Origin: Cryptomeria japonica
Taxonomy: Eukaryota; Streptophyta; Pinopsida; Cupressales; Cupressaceae
NCBI RefSeq assembly: GCF_030272615.1
Contig: NC_081406.1
Span: 246,875,218-246,939,217, forward strand
Direction of reading: 5' to 3'
Length of the DNA stretch: 64,000 nucleotides
In this document: positions 22,578 through 33,903 of the stretch, piece after piece
How positions within the stretch are numbered: position 1 is the first letter of the stretch
How the letters are laid out: every line of letters begins with the position of its first letter
The notes under the pieces: model-generated
What the model was told of the DNA's origin: nothing
The model's database searches: none
Seen by the model: the letters and a program-made list of their open reading frames with translations, nothing else
Position numbers and translations under genes: made by a program

Positions 22578-23839
22578 TGTAAAGTGGAAAAATCGAACCC
22601 TAGGTGTTTCCCCCACTCCAAGGAGAGAGAAGGGAGGTCACTAGGGTTGATGGTTTTCACTTAGGAGAGACTTTACATTCAAAAGAGGGGTTGAAACCCA
22701 CAAGATCCAATCCCACACAATGCAAGACTGGATTCTAAATGAGTTTCAAGGGTTAAGACATCAAGGATACCCTCTTTTGTAAAGAATGTAGATAGAATGA
22801 TTGAACTAGGAATGCATGTAAAGTAAGAAAGATTCGCTTATAAACAGAGATAGGGATACGAGATGAAGCTACGGACCTGAAATTAGCAGTAAAATGTCGA
22901 GACGATGCTGTTCTGCAAATTTGAGCGAAAGTTGACGGGACGATGGTGCCCGGAGTGCACACGGTCCTCCGAAAAATCCGTGAAACGAAGGTGGATCTGT
23001 TCGTCTCTGCACAAGGATTCCAGATCTTCAATTACAGTCGCGTACCTACAACCTACACACAGAAAAGAGAGGATGATTGGGGGGTTAGGGATTAGGGTTT
23101 TTCCTTTAGGTCAAACCCCGGTTTTGGAATTAACCAAGAAATGAGAATGTTGTAAATGTAAATGTTTGTAATGTAAACAAGTACTGATACCTTGTTGTAA
23201 GAATGTTTGTATTCTTACATGCGAAGGTGTAATGATGTTGTATGTTGTATGTTGTATGTTGTAGGTGATCTCCTCTTCAATGGTTGAATCCTTGTCTTGA
23301 ATGCAACACCTAGCCATGAATGGAGACTTAGAATACTCAATTGCTTGAAGGAATGCTTGAATGCTTGAATGTTTGAATGTTTGAATATTGCTTCTACGTC
23401 TTGCTCTTGCTTATTTTCTTCCTTTCTTTCTAGGAGAGGCAAAGTAGTTTATATACTTGTCAAATAGGGTTAGGAGACTGATTTTTCCGACCTTAGGCCG
23501 ACCTAGAAGCATTGTTTTCCAATTTGCAAACTTAAAGACCCGATGCCCAACAAGAGACCGGGCCCAAAATAGGGCCAGGGACCAGGGCGTTGGGCGCCAT
23601 GGTCGTGGGGGACCAGGGCACTGGGCGCCATGGTCCTGAAGGACTAGGGCGCTGGGCACCATGGTCCCACCTCCCGGGACAGCAGGGTGCAAGGAGGGAT
23701 CAGGCCAAGGTGCAGAAATATGCAGTTTTTGATGTCGTAAACAGGTTTCGAGGTCTCCATTCAGGTTCAACGTTGCGCCTCCACCGTGAAGACCCGAATG
23801 CGGTCAAAATTGCAAGTGTCACAATTTTAGGACGCTACA
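22578..23839 (-). repeat. Gag-only element 5' LTR
   Basis: 1,262 bp, TGTAAAGTGG to GACGCTACA. It is alignable throughout with 15998-17190. It carries three tandem copies (about 23577-23670) of a 31-bp GC-rich unit containing GGGCGCTGGGCGCCATGGTC, where the other LTR has one, which explains its extra length. Confidence 0.9.
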
Positions 23840-23844
23840 AATAC
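23840..23844. repeat. Gag-only element target-site duplication, right
   Basis: AATAC, identical to 15993-15997. Copia-1 pol resumes here. Confidence 0.85.
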
Positions 23845-26035
23845 CTACTGCATGTGCTATATCTGGTCTACTATGCACAACATATTGCAATTTTCCAATC
23901 ATAGATTGATAAAGTGTCTCATCAACAGATGTAGATTCATCATTCTTTGATAATTTACAATTAGTAGTCATAGGAGTACTTACTGGTTTAGAATCCTCCA
24001 TTCCAAATTTCTTCAAGATTTCCTTTATGTACTTGGATTGAGTAATGAAAATCTCATCTTTCATTTGCAATATCTGTAAACCTATAAAATATTTTATCTC
24101 ACCGATTAGTGACATCTCAAATTCTTTGCACATTTCATTTCCAAAGTTCTTGCATAAAGAGTCATTTCCACAAAATATAATGTCATCAACAAATATGGCT
24201 GAGATTAGTATTCCATTGTCTTCATCTTTCTTCATGTGCATGTTGTTGTTTTCACTTGTCCTTATAAAACCAATCTTGATTAAATAAGAGTGCAATCTTT
24301 CATACCATGCTCTAGGTGCTTGTTTCAGACCATATAAAGCTTTGTTTAGTTTGCATACCTGATCTTTACTCTTGTCTTCAACAAATCCTTCAGGTTGTTC
24401 AATGTAAACTTCTTCTTCTAGTATACCATTCAAAAATGCAGATTTAACATCCATTTGATATACCTTGAAATTTTTGAAAGCAGCATATGCCAACAATGTT
24501 CTTACTCCCTCAAGTCTAGCCACAGGTGCAAAAGTCTCACCATAATCTATTCCTTCTTCTTGAGCATAACCTTTGCAAACTAGTCTTGCCTTGTTGCGAA
24601 TGACTTCACCTTTCTCATTTAGCTTGTTTCTGAAAATCCACTTAGTACCGATTACATTTTTGTCCTTTGGTCTTGGGATCAATGTCCATGTTTCATTCAT
24701 CTTGATTTGATCAATCTCTTCTGTCATAGCATTTACCCAATCTTCACTGTTAAATGCCTCTTTCACTACTATGGGTTCAAATTCAGATATCAAACATGTG
24801 TTCTGTCTCAGTTTGTTCCTTGTCATCACTGGATCATCCTTATCTCCTATAATATGACTTTCTGCATGATGTCTTCTAACATATTTGGCTAATATAGGCT
24901 CGGTAGGTTCTGTATGATCTTCTTCATCACTCAGTAACTGGACATTATCTTCATTTTCTTCAGTAGCTTTCTCGGTAGGACTTCTCGATTGAACATAAAC
25001 AAATTCTTCATAATCTTCTAGTTCTTTGGAATTTCCTTCATCATTTCTTTTTGCAAATTCATCAATTTTCACATTTGCACTTTCTAGTATTTTGTTAGAT
25101 GATTTGATCAAACATTTAAATGCTTTACTTCTAGAAGAATAACCAAGAAATGTTCCTTCTTCACTTTTCTGATCAAACTTTCCATTTCTGTCATCTTTGT
25201 GAACATAGCATCTACTTCCAAAGATTTTAAAATAACTTACATTAGGTTTCTTGTCATACCAGATCTCATAAGGTGTCTTCATAGTTCCTTTCTTCAATTG
25301 AACTGAGTTCAGGTTGTAGACTGCAGTGCTGATTGCTTCTCTCCAAAATGTTTGAGGTACCCTCTTTTCTATCATCAAGGTTCTGGCACAATCCACAATT
25401 GATCTATTTCTTCTCTCGGCTATCCCATTTTGCTGAGGTGTTCTCGGTGTAGATACTTGCTTCTTTATACCATGATCATTGTAGAATAAGTTAAATTCAT
25501 CAGAAGTGAATTCTCCTCCTCTATTAGATATAAGACATTTCAATTGTCTTCCTGTTTCATTTTCAACTCTTGCCTTGTACCATTTAAACATTTGAAAAGC
25601 TTCTGATTTTTCTTTTAAAAACATGACTGACATCATCCTTGAGTAATCATCCACAAATAATATGAAATATTTGTCACCATAATAACTTTTAACTTTCATA
25701 GGACCACAAAGATCAGTGTGTACTAGATCTAAAATTCCTTTTGAAGTGTAGGACTTACTTGTAAAGCTTGATCTTGTCATCTTACCCATCTGGCATCCTC
25801 GGCACATAGCATTTTCTAGTTTTTCAAGACTCGGTAGACCTCTTACTCGGTGCTTCTTACTTATTTTGATCAGATTATCAAAATTTACATGACAAAACCT
25901 TTTATGCCATAACCAGGTATCATCTATCTTTGCATAAAGACACTTGTTCCTATTTGAGTCAAGATGAAATGTATTACCTTTTGTTTGTCTCTCGGTAGCA
26001 GCTAACTTTCCATGCTTGTCATGAACTTTGACCAT
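23845..26035 (-). pseudogene. Copia-1 pol: integrase and reverse transcriptase
   Basis: The frame begins in the GAG-pre-integrase zinc domain ([16 protein letters not shown] and [10 protein letters not shown]). The integrase core has [20 protein letters not shown] (catalytic Asp), [13 protein letters not shown] (the usual second Asp is Asn) and [15 protein letters not shown] (catalytic Glu). A tail follows, with [20 protein letters not shown]. The reverse transcriptase has [60 protein letters not shown] and the active site [11 protein letters not shown]. It runs to RPDIAHAVG, where the inserted element begins. This is one uninterrupted 730-codon frame, the best preserved gene in the window apart from the missing integrase Asp. 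Confidence 0.9.
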
Positions 26036-26053
26036 TCCTTTGTAAAATTCTAT

Positions 26054-26365
26054 TCAGTATCCTATATTGTTTAGTTGTGCTACACTCAACAAATTGTATT
26101 TCAATCCTTCAACCCAATATACATCATCACATTTAGCATTGTCAAGAAGTGTTATAGATCCTTTACCTTTCACCGGACGTGGTGCATCATTACCAAATCT
26201 TACATAGCCTCCATCATAGTCTTCTAATTTAACAAACTTGTGTTTATCCCCTGTCATATGATGTGAGCATCCACTATCTATGATCCAAGAATCATTATTA
26301 TTTATGTGAGATATTAGGGCTTTTTCTTCATACCTTTCTTCATCAGATCCATCCTTAATAGCCAC
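26054..26365 (-). pseudogene. Copia-1 aspartic protease
   Basis: This copia protease segment cleaves the Gag-Pol precursor. It shows NNDSWIIDSGCSHHMTGDKH with the catalytic Asp-Ser-Gly, then VRFGNDAPRPVKGKGSITLL and GLKYNLLSVAQLNNIGY. A single TGA (26054-26056) separates it from the integrase. The next codons (IEFYKG) continue in the same frame, so the break is one nonsense mutation. Confidence 0.85.
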
Positions 26366-26500
26366 ATAAACAACTTCCTCAGTATCAATTTCATTAGATT
26401 TGTCATCATTGGATTCCTCATCTACTATTAGACATGTCTTTCTATCTCTTCTTCTGAAGTCTCGGTGTCCTCTGTATTGGTTGTCTTTCTACCTGTTATC

Positions 26501-27460
26501 TCAATATTCTCTCTTTTCACTAGATTCTTTGTCAGGGCAGTTAGAAGCCATATGTCCTATCTTATCACAATTGAAACATTTTAAAGGTAGCTTCCCTTTA
26601 TACTTACCTTTTCCTCTCGGTAACCTTCTGGGTAATAATGCTTCAAACTCTTCTTGCTTCTTGATTTCCTCATACAATTTGTGCACTTCTTCCATGTTCT
26701 TACAAAATCTTTCACTTGCTCCACTATGATTCCCTTCAGAGTACTTACTCATTCTATCATTGTAATCATCAGATTCACTAATATGAAAAGAATTGAATGC
26801 ATATTCAACTTTATTTACCGAAGACCCACTATTATCAAAATTACTTAACTCAAATGCATGTAGCTTACCAATAGTAGCATCTAAAGAAACTGGCATGTTA
26901 GGTATAGACCTCAATTCATTGATTGTAGAGACTTGAATAGCATAGGCTGGTAGAAGGGTTCTCAACAACTTACTTGTTATATCCTTTTCTTCAATAGTTC
27001 CACCTGCTCCTTTAATTTGATTGACAATCTCCTTTAGTCTTGTACTGTATTGGGTTATGTTCTCACCTTCATTCATTCTCATGGATTCATGTTGTCCTCT
27101 TAGACTATCTACTTTTTCTCTTTTAACATGTTCATCACCTCCATACACAGATATGAGCTTAGTCCACATTGCTTTTGCATCATTACAGCCTTCTAGATCA
27201 TTAAACTCTAAGTCGGTCAGTGCTGATGTAATTTCAATCATAGCTTGAATATGTTCTTGCTTTGCCTTTATCTCTTCCAAGGTCATAGGGTTGGTGCTCG
27301 ATGCAATGTAATCATTCTCCAGATACTATGTTGCATATTCTCCAATTCCTGATAAATGCAGCTTCATCCTTTTCTGCCATGTGGAGAAACTTGACTTGTT
27401 CAGCTTCGGTGCATCCCTTTTATACATCTTCGGATCTTTGCCTCAAGTACCTTTAAACTT
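26501..27460 (-). pseudogene. Copia-1 gag
   Basis: The capsid/UBN2 domain is shown by DLEFNDLEGCNDAKAMWTKL, INQYSTRLKEIVNQIKG-like text, KDITSKLLRTLLPAYAIQVS and DATIGKLHAFELSNFD. Near 26550 is one CCHC knuckle, CFNCDKIGHMASNC. The frame from the internal ATG at 27286 is open. The true N-terminus, with SSFSTWQKRMKLHLSGIGEY, lies upstream to about 27460 and is broken by a stop. The product would be the structural protein of the particle. Confidence 0.85.
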
Positions 27461-27480
27461 TTTTTTCTTCTGGAGTCCAA

Positions 27481-27495
27481 GGCTCTGATACCAAT
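27481..27495 (-). promoter_or_regulatory. Copia-1 primer-binding site
   Basis: On the minus strand this reads ATTGGTATCAGAGCC, complementary to the initiator-Met tRNA 3' end and adjacent to the 5' LTR. Confidence 0.85.
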
Positions 27496-28992
27496 TGATA
27501 GTTCGATACTCAATGTAAGTATAGATGCCAATAGCTAACAAGATGAGGGAGGGGGGTGAATCATACAAACTTAATCTTCCATAAAAACAACAGATTCAGC
27601 CTCGGTAACTTATACTTCAGCAATATAACCAAAACTGCAAACATGCAAACTTATGAACACATAATCATAGTAACACTCATAACACCAGATTTAACGTGGA
27701 AACCCAAATAGGGAAAAACCAATGTGGGATTTCGGACCCACTAAGAAATATACTCTTCTAGAGTATGCTTGGTTAAAAGCAAATCCTGTTAAAGATTACA
27801 AACACATTGCTAGATGTGACCCAGTTAAGGGATTTCCCTCAGATCTGTTAGGATCTTCACTTTGTTAGAAGTGACCTTGTTAAAGGATTTCAAACACTCA
27901 TTTAGAATGTTACCTTTCTAGAGGGTTTACATATAAGACTGTTAAGTCCACTCGGTTAAGAGATTTTCTGTCACTTACAAAATAATAGTAATAAAAATCT
28001 ATCTGCAACTTCACATCTAAAATGCTAAAGCAGATTCTTATTTGCTCAAAACAATCTAGTCATAAGACTTATCTTGTCCCTTTGCTAGGCTTTCTACTCT
28101 GTTATTCAAATAGGTCTTCAAGATTCTGTGCTCGGTAATCACTATGTAGCATCCATGTGCATACACTTGCCCACATACATTGTGTATCAACAATTGCTAA
28201 CCGCTAAATCTCCTTGATCACATTTCCCATGATCAATCTTAGCCATCAGATCTTCAAACTTGACTAGGTTCAATGTATCCTTCGATCTGAAAACATTTTA
28301 CCTTGCCTCGGGACTTGCAGTCCTTTTTTGGAACTTGCACAAGGTTATTGCGATTCAATCTATGCTGTAGATCTTCCTGCCGATTTTCCTTTGCCATAGA
28401 TCCTTAACAAACTTCATGCATGGCATAACAATCATTTATACATCTCCAGCTAATCATTGTCCTTCATTAAATAATGCTTTTATCCATCCCATGCGCACTA
28501 TCATAGCTCAGTTGTAACTCGGTAAATACTAAACTTTACTCGGTAGACATTCTGCCTTCATTAACCGATATCGATAACCTTAGGGTTTACCGACTAGGTT
28601 CTTTGATCGGTGACATAGTATAGTATTAACCTTACAATCAACAACATAAGTAGAATATCAAAACAATCTAAACATCATGATCTCATCATTGTCTAACTTG
28701 GTAATAGTTGCCCATTGAATAACTTATTCCTCCCTTTATTCATCACATTCTTTCTGTGTCTTTTACCAACATCTTAATTCTCTTCAAATCAATCTTTTCA
28801 AGATATGGCAACATCATACTGAATCGGATAATCAATCTCTTGACATCAATGACAAAATAATGTTATAAAGATAGTTATCATCCTTCTTCAGTTATATCAA
28901 TAATCTTCAACAACCTTCTCAATATCCTACATGAATATCAACAATCTCCTGATATTGAAATGCAAACAATCTTTCTTACTGTAATGCCAACA
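27496..28992 (-). repeat. Copia-1 5' LTR
   Basis: 1,497 bp, TGATAGTTCGATACTC to ATGCCAACA on the plus strand, alignable end to end with 13357-14873. The motif TTGTCATTGATGTCAAG lies near the start on its own strand. The U5 signature GTGGTTTTTCCCTATTTGGG (reverse of 27703-27722, one mismatch) is shared with the other copia LTRs. Confidence 0.85.
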
Positions 28993-28997
28993 CTTTG
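28993..28997. repeat. Copia-1 target-site duplication, right
   Basis: CTTTG, identical to 13352-13356. LINE-A coding sequence resumes in frame directly after it. Confidence 0.8.
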
Positions 28998-31060
28998 TGC
29001 CAATGGTGGGTAAGTGTACCTCCCATAATTGACACCAAAATGTTTCAGTTTTACAAGAAAATGCAGCATGTTAAATCCCAAATTAAGTTGTGGAATATGC
29101 ATAAATTCAAAAATATCTTCATTAACAAAGAAGTTGTAGTTAAAGAATTGAATCAAGTTCGTGATCATATTATTTTATAGGGTATGGATACACTTAGTTG
29201 TGAAAAGAAAAAATACTTACAATGAGTAAAAGAGAGGAAACTTATTGGAGACAAAAATCTAGAGAGATTTGGTTGAAAGAAGGGGATAGGAGAACCAAAA
29301 AAATTCATGCTTCGGCCAAAGCTAAGAGAGCACATGCTTCCATTTTTTCAATCAATGATGATGTTACAGGAAAAATTCTTTCAAATGCTAAGGATATCCA
29401 AGAGGAAGGTGTTAAATTTTTCAAAACCCTTTTAGCCCCACCTCCTGCACATACGCATCACACAAATACTAATGAAGTTGAACTTCTTGATTCCATCCCA
29501 CATACCATTACTCAACATGACAATGAGGATCTCATGAAGCTATTCACTTTAGAAGAAGTACAAAAAGTATTTTTCTCTTTAGCCCCAGACAAAGCACCTG
29601 GGCTTGATGGATTTACTGCCCTTTTTTCAAAAGTGTTGGGATGTGATAGGTTTTGATCTATTGGTTGCACTTGAAGATTCAAGAATAAGTACCTCAGTTC
29701 TACAAAAATTTAATGTCACAAACATACCAATTATTCCTAAGGTTAAGGAGGCAAAGACATTTGCATAATTCAGACCTATCTCATTATGTAACACAATTTA
29801 TTAAATATTCACAAAGGCTATCTACTTGAGGCTTCAACATTTAATTCCAAAAATTATTTCATCGAAACAAAGAGGATTTGTTCCAAGTAAAGAAACTGGT
29901 GAAGGGGCACTAGTAGCTCATGAAGTTCTCCACTTGATCCATGCATCTCAATTATCTTCATTCATTGTTAAGCTTGACATGATGAAAGCTTATGATAAGG
30001 TTTATTGGAATTTTCTTTTGAAAGTATTGCATAAGTTTGTGTTCTCCGAAAAATGGTGTAAATGGATCCAATCATTTATCTTAGGAGCTTCTTTTTCAAT
30101 CATTATTAATGGGGTTCTATCAAGGTTTTTTTTAGCTACTCAAGGAGTTAGACAAGGAGATCCTTTATCTCCCTTCCTCTTTATTATCATGATATAAGCA
30201 TTTAACAGATTAATCAAAGCTAATAATGATAATGGTGTTTGGCAGGGTATTCATATTCCAAGAACAAATATTTCAGTAACTCACACATTATTTGCAGATG
30301 ATACTCTCTTATATGGTAAGTCAAGCATCTCAGAGGCCATTCAAATCAAGAAAGCACTAGAAGCATATACATCAATATTAGGACAAAAGATAAATGCTCA
30401 ATAATCAAAGATATACATCTTCAATACAAGAACTGTTGTTAGGAGAAAGATCACAAAAATTCTAGGATTCAAGATAGAAGAATTGCCTTGCTCATAGTTA
30501 GGCATACCTTTCTTCATGGGCCCAAATAAAGAATCCTATTGGAAAAATGTCATTGAAAGGATAAAGTCTAGAGTCTCGTCTTGGAAAGTCAAGTGGCTTT
30601 CCCTTTCGAGGTGTATTCTTCTCATAAAAATTGTTCTAACTACCATACCTAGTTATTACATATATGTGCTTAAAGCTCCTAAGTCGGTCATCCAATAGAT
30701 TGAGAAAATTATTAGGAATTTTCTTTGGAAAGGTAATCTATCACAAGATAAGAAGATTCCTTTAGTCTCTCTTAGCAGCATGGCTAATGATAAGAAGTCT
30801 AGAGGGGTAGGTTTACATGATTTGGCTAAGAGTAATAAAGCTTTTGGAGGGAAATTGGTATGGAAAATGTATTCTAAGCCCAATTTAAAATGGTGCCAAC
30901 TAATGCAAGCCAAATATCTAGACTCATCTAACCCTCCAGAAGGTTTTGTAATGTGGAAATTTATGATGTCTTCTAGGGAAGTGGTAACCTCATATTTTTT
31001 TGGCAAGTTCATAATGGTGAATTCATTTTTGGAATGACTCTTGGAATGGATATACACCTG
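28998..31060 (+). pseudogene. LINE-A reverse transcriptase
   Basis: After the linker (DTKMFQFYKKMQHVKSQIKL), the domain shows REETYWRQKSREIWLKEGDR, FSLAPDKAPGLDGFTALF, ISSKQRGFVPSKETGEGAL, SFIVKLDMMKAYDKVYWNFL with a catalytic Asp and TQGVRQGDPLSPFLFIIMI. After a stop comes the active site LFADDTLLYG at 30291-30302. The thumb follows (LGIPFFMGPNKESYWKNVIE, KVKWLSLSRCILLIKIVLTT). Stops lie near 29180, 30197, 30401 and 30497, with frame changes near 29650-29770. The core order is that of plant L1 reverse transcriptases. Confidence 0.8.
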
Positions 31061-31570
31061 TTTTTCACTTGCAACATTTGCAGATAGTAATTTCAATTCT
31101 CACTCATGAATGGGGGGATAAGGTAATTGATTATGTGAGTGGAGTTGAACTTCATTCAAGGAAAGTGATTTGGAAAGACTTCTTAGACTTTATTGATGAT
31201 GATAGTCTTAATAGAATTGTGCAACAAGTATTATCTCAAAGGGTAGCTATCTTATCAAATAAGGAGGGAAAACTCATTTGGGCCCCATCCAAAGATGGTA
31301 TCTATTCAGTCAAAAATGGATATAAAGCACTACAACACATGATGAACCAACAATAAGATCAAAGAGAATATTTCTTATGTTGGAGTAATGCAGTCATGCC
31401 AAAAGCAGGATGTTTTTCATGGTTGTCTCTCCAAAAAAAGATCTTAACAAGTGATAAACTTGTTAAGTTGCAAATTGCTCATCTCTTCTCTTGTGTCTTG
31501 TGTGGTCAAGAAAATGAAAATGTTGATCATTTGTTCCTCCAGTGTTCATTTGCTTGTCAATGTTAGCTCT
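31061..31570 (+). pseudogene. LINE-A ORF2 zinc-binding region
   Basis: It shows KEGKLIWAPSKDGIYSVKNG, then in the next frame KAGCFSWLSLQKKILTSDKL and CVLCGQENENVDHLFLQCSF, which has the CxxC...HLFxxC pattern of zf-RVT. The order and spacing match LINE-B. A stop at 31354-31356 and frame changes break it. Confidence 0.65.
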
Positions 31571-32290
31571 TCATTATGAATAAATTGGCACTCTCAGTGT
31601 TGTTACCAAGTTCATACTGGACTTGTTCCAATCATGGAAAATCCTATACAAATCCTCTCTCTTCTCTTGCATTTGGTCAATTATCCAGTAATTATTGTGG
31701 CCAGTTTGGTGGGAGTGGAACAAACACATCTTTAGGAAAATTGCATCTCTTATTGACAAAGATCTTGAAAGTCTAGAAAAAATTGTATTAGAATTAGTTA
31801 ATGCACATGTGAAAAAGAATAACAATTGTAGTTCTCTATTCACTTCATGGGATGCAAAGATAGGTAACACATGGAAATTGATCTGCATACCCAAGACCAA
31901 CTTAGCACCATTTTGCAAGCCACATAAAATTGTTTGAGTACACATTATTTGGCATCCTCCTTAGCCTTATTTTGTGAAGATAAATTTTGATGGATCTTCA
32001 CGAGGAAACCCGGGTGATCCAAGAGCAGGGGTGTGTATTAGAGATCATCAAGGTAAATTGAAAGCATTCAAATCCTCTATCTTACCTTCTAGAACTAATA
32101 ATATAGTAGAGGCTCAAGCATTATTGCATGGCTTGATACTTGCTAAAAAAATAAATTACTCAAAAGTGCATATCAAAAGGGATTCTACTTTTGTTATCAA
32201 CACTTGTAAAAGCAGGACATCTTTCAAGTGGCACATCAAATATGTTCTAGCCCAAGTGGGATTTACTGGATTCATTTAATGAAGTCTACC
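31571..32290 (+). pseudogene. LINE-A RNase H domain
   Basis: The best part is at 31974-32279: FVKINFDGSSRGNPGDPRAG (first catalytic Asp), NNIVEAQALLHGLILAKKIN (catalytic Glu) and KVHIKRDSTFVINTCKS (catalytic Asp position). A final EGNILADKLANLG-type segment follows in another frame at about 32310-32345. The upstream 31571-31950 is the degraded linker. It degrades RNA in the RNA/DNA hybrid. Confidence 0.75.
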
Positions 32291-32670
32291 TACCACACAC
32301 GTACAGAGAAGGGAACATATTAGCTGATAAACTAGCAAACTTGGGGTGTGATGGCATAGAGGTCAAATCAGCAAAGGATGACAAAAATTTACAAATCCTG
32401 TCCTTTTAAGATGACATCATCAAAGTAGAGATAAACATGGTGATAGGTGAATGTAATCATTAAAAATTCAATCATTTTATTGTACGCCAACTTGCTTCCA
32501 AGCTTAACTTCACATGATGGGAAAAATCTGAATCTTATTATCCTTTTTCATATCCTAAAGTTGCATGTACGTGCAGTTATTAAGGGACTATTTGGCAGCT
32601 ACAACATGTAAATCTTGGCACGAATTCTATTACTTGATAATGCGAAGGCACGGTTTCAACCTTTGCATAC

Positions 32671-32675
32671 TCAAG
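32671..32675. repeat. Solo LTR target-site duplication, left
   Basis: TCAAG, repeated at 33899-33903. Confidence 0.85.
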
Positions 32676-33898
32676 TGTTGGCCATTTGGTGGAATTGATT
32701 ATGTCTTGCATTGATGTTTTGTCATTGATGCCAACACTAGCTGTTTGGATGATTTACCGGCACCCTTTTGGTCTTGGTAGGTTGAGTGGATTCTGGTTGT
32801 TTTGGATCCGACATTATCCGGTAGGATTTGGTATAGTTTGGTGATGGAATTGGCTTTTTAATGAAACTCATGCTCATATTTGGTCACTTGGTTTTGGTAT
32901 GGTGATCGGATGTTATCCTACTTGCTTAGAAGCTTAGTTTCTGGTTCCAACGAGGGTTTCACTGATAGAACTTTTGATGAAGATCTTTGATCAACTGCAT
33001 AAGTGGTGTTGGTGCAACTTATGGTGGAGTTTCAGGATGTTGTTGGTGATCATGTTCGAGACTTGGTGGATGGAGATCATTTATGTAGCATGTGAACCTA
33101 TACTAGGTTCCAGTTGATCTAGGTTATGGATCAACTTTAATGTAAAGTGTGGATTGGACCTCTTGATGTGTTTCTGGGATGTCTTATGTGTTGGATATTA
33201 TTTGTTTGGTCTAAGGATGACATGGTTTGTAATTATGTAATTTGTTTATTATCTGGTGGCCGACCTAATTGTTTATGGTTGAGGGTTTGTATATATAGAT
33301 GTAAGATCTCATTGTAGATCATCATGGTTATGTTAGAGGTCATGGTCAAGGAATGCACTATACAAATAATGTAATATCATTCAAGCAAAGGATTTGATCG
33401 ATCATTGGAGATCGAATTGGGTTTATGTAAGAGGATTCAGTCCTCTGGTATTGAGCTTAACCAGAACTGTACTTAGGCATAGGAGATCCTATCTTTTGTA
33501 GTTCAACACTTCTCCGGATTGTAGTCTGGATTTCTATGTAGTCAGTGAGGCTCCTTTTGTGACGAGCAATGCACTCTAGGCTATTGGCCTTCCTGCAAGT
33601 GCAGGCCCCTCAATTGTAATTTACATACTTACTGCAGAAGTATTATCTAACTGTGGGTAGGCTTCCCACCGTGGTTTTTCCCTTTACTGGGTTTTCCACG
33701 TATAAATCTTGGTGTCATGTGGATGGTTTTTATTCTGTGATTATTGTGTATTCTTAATTGGTTTAACTTCTATTCCGGTATTAATGTTTTGGGTTCCGGT
33801 ATTAAAGTTTTAAATTGCTAATAGTTCTGGTAATCTATGACAACTGATTCACCCCCCCCCGCTCTCAGCCGTCTTCCAGTTATTTGAACTGTCTAACA
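32676..33898 (+). mobile_element. Solo copia LTR
   Basis: A single 1,223-bp LTR runs from TGTTGGCCAT to CTGTCTAACA with an exact 5-bp duplication and no internal region. It is best explained by recombination between the two LTRs of a full element. It has TTTTGTCATTGATGCCAAC near its start, a TATA-like GTATATATAG near 33290, the GTGGTTTTTCCCTTTACTGG and TTTTCCACGT U5 signature near 33674-33700, and a C10 run near 33852. It lies within the LINE-A 3' region. Confidence 0.9.
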
Positions 33899-33903
33899 TC
33901 AAG
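33899..33903. repeat. Solo LTR target-site duplication, right
   Basis: TCAAG, identical to 32671-32675. Confidence 0.85.

Larger units (their letters stand above)
15998..23839 (-). mobile_element. Gag-only gypsy-like LTR element (TR-GAG type)
   Basis: This 7.8-kb element has LTRs at 15998-17190 and 22578-23839, a perfect 5-bp duplication (AATAC), a polypurine tract (17191-17204) and a primer-binding region. It carries a single gag-protease-like polyprotein gene (21393-17945). I see no reverse transcriptase, RNase H or integrase anywhere in its interior, and the gag gene fills most of the space between a 1.2-kb leader and the 3' LTR. It therefore fits non-autonomous LTR elements that supply Gag but need pol in trans. 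It inserted into copia-1. Related gag lies at 54089-55073. Confidence 0.85.
13357..28992 (-). mobile_element. Copia-1: complete Ty1/copia element, minus strand
   Basis: Two LTRs (13357-14873 and 27496-28992), a 5-bp duplication (CTTTG), an initiator-Met PBS and a polypurine tract define the ends. In its own direction it has gag (27286-26501), protease (26365-26054), integrase and reverse transcriptase (26035-23845) and RNase H (15992-15390). The order PR-IN-RT-RH is diagnostic for copia. A gypsy-like element (15998-23839) splits the pol gene. Removing it restores ...RPDIAHAVG followed by IVARFSVDPKETH in frame. Stops in gag and pol show the copy is dead. Confidence 0.9.
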
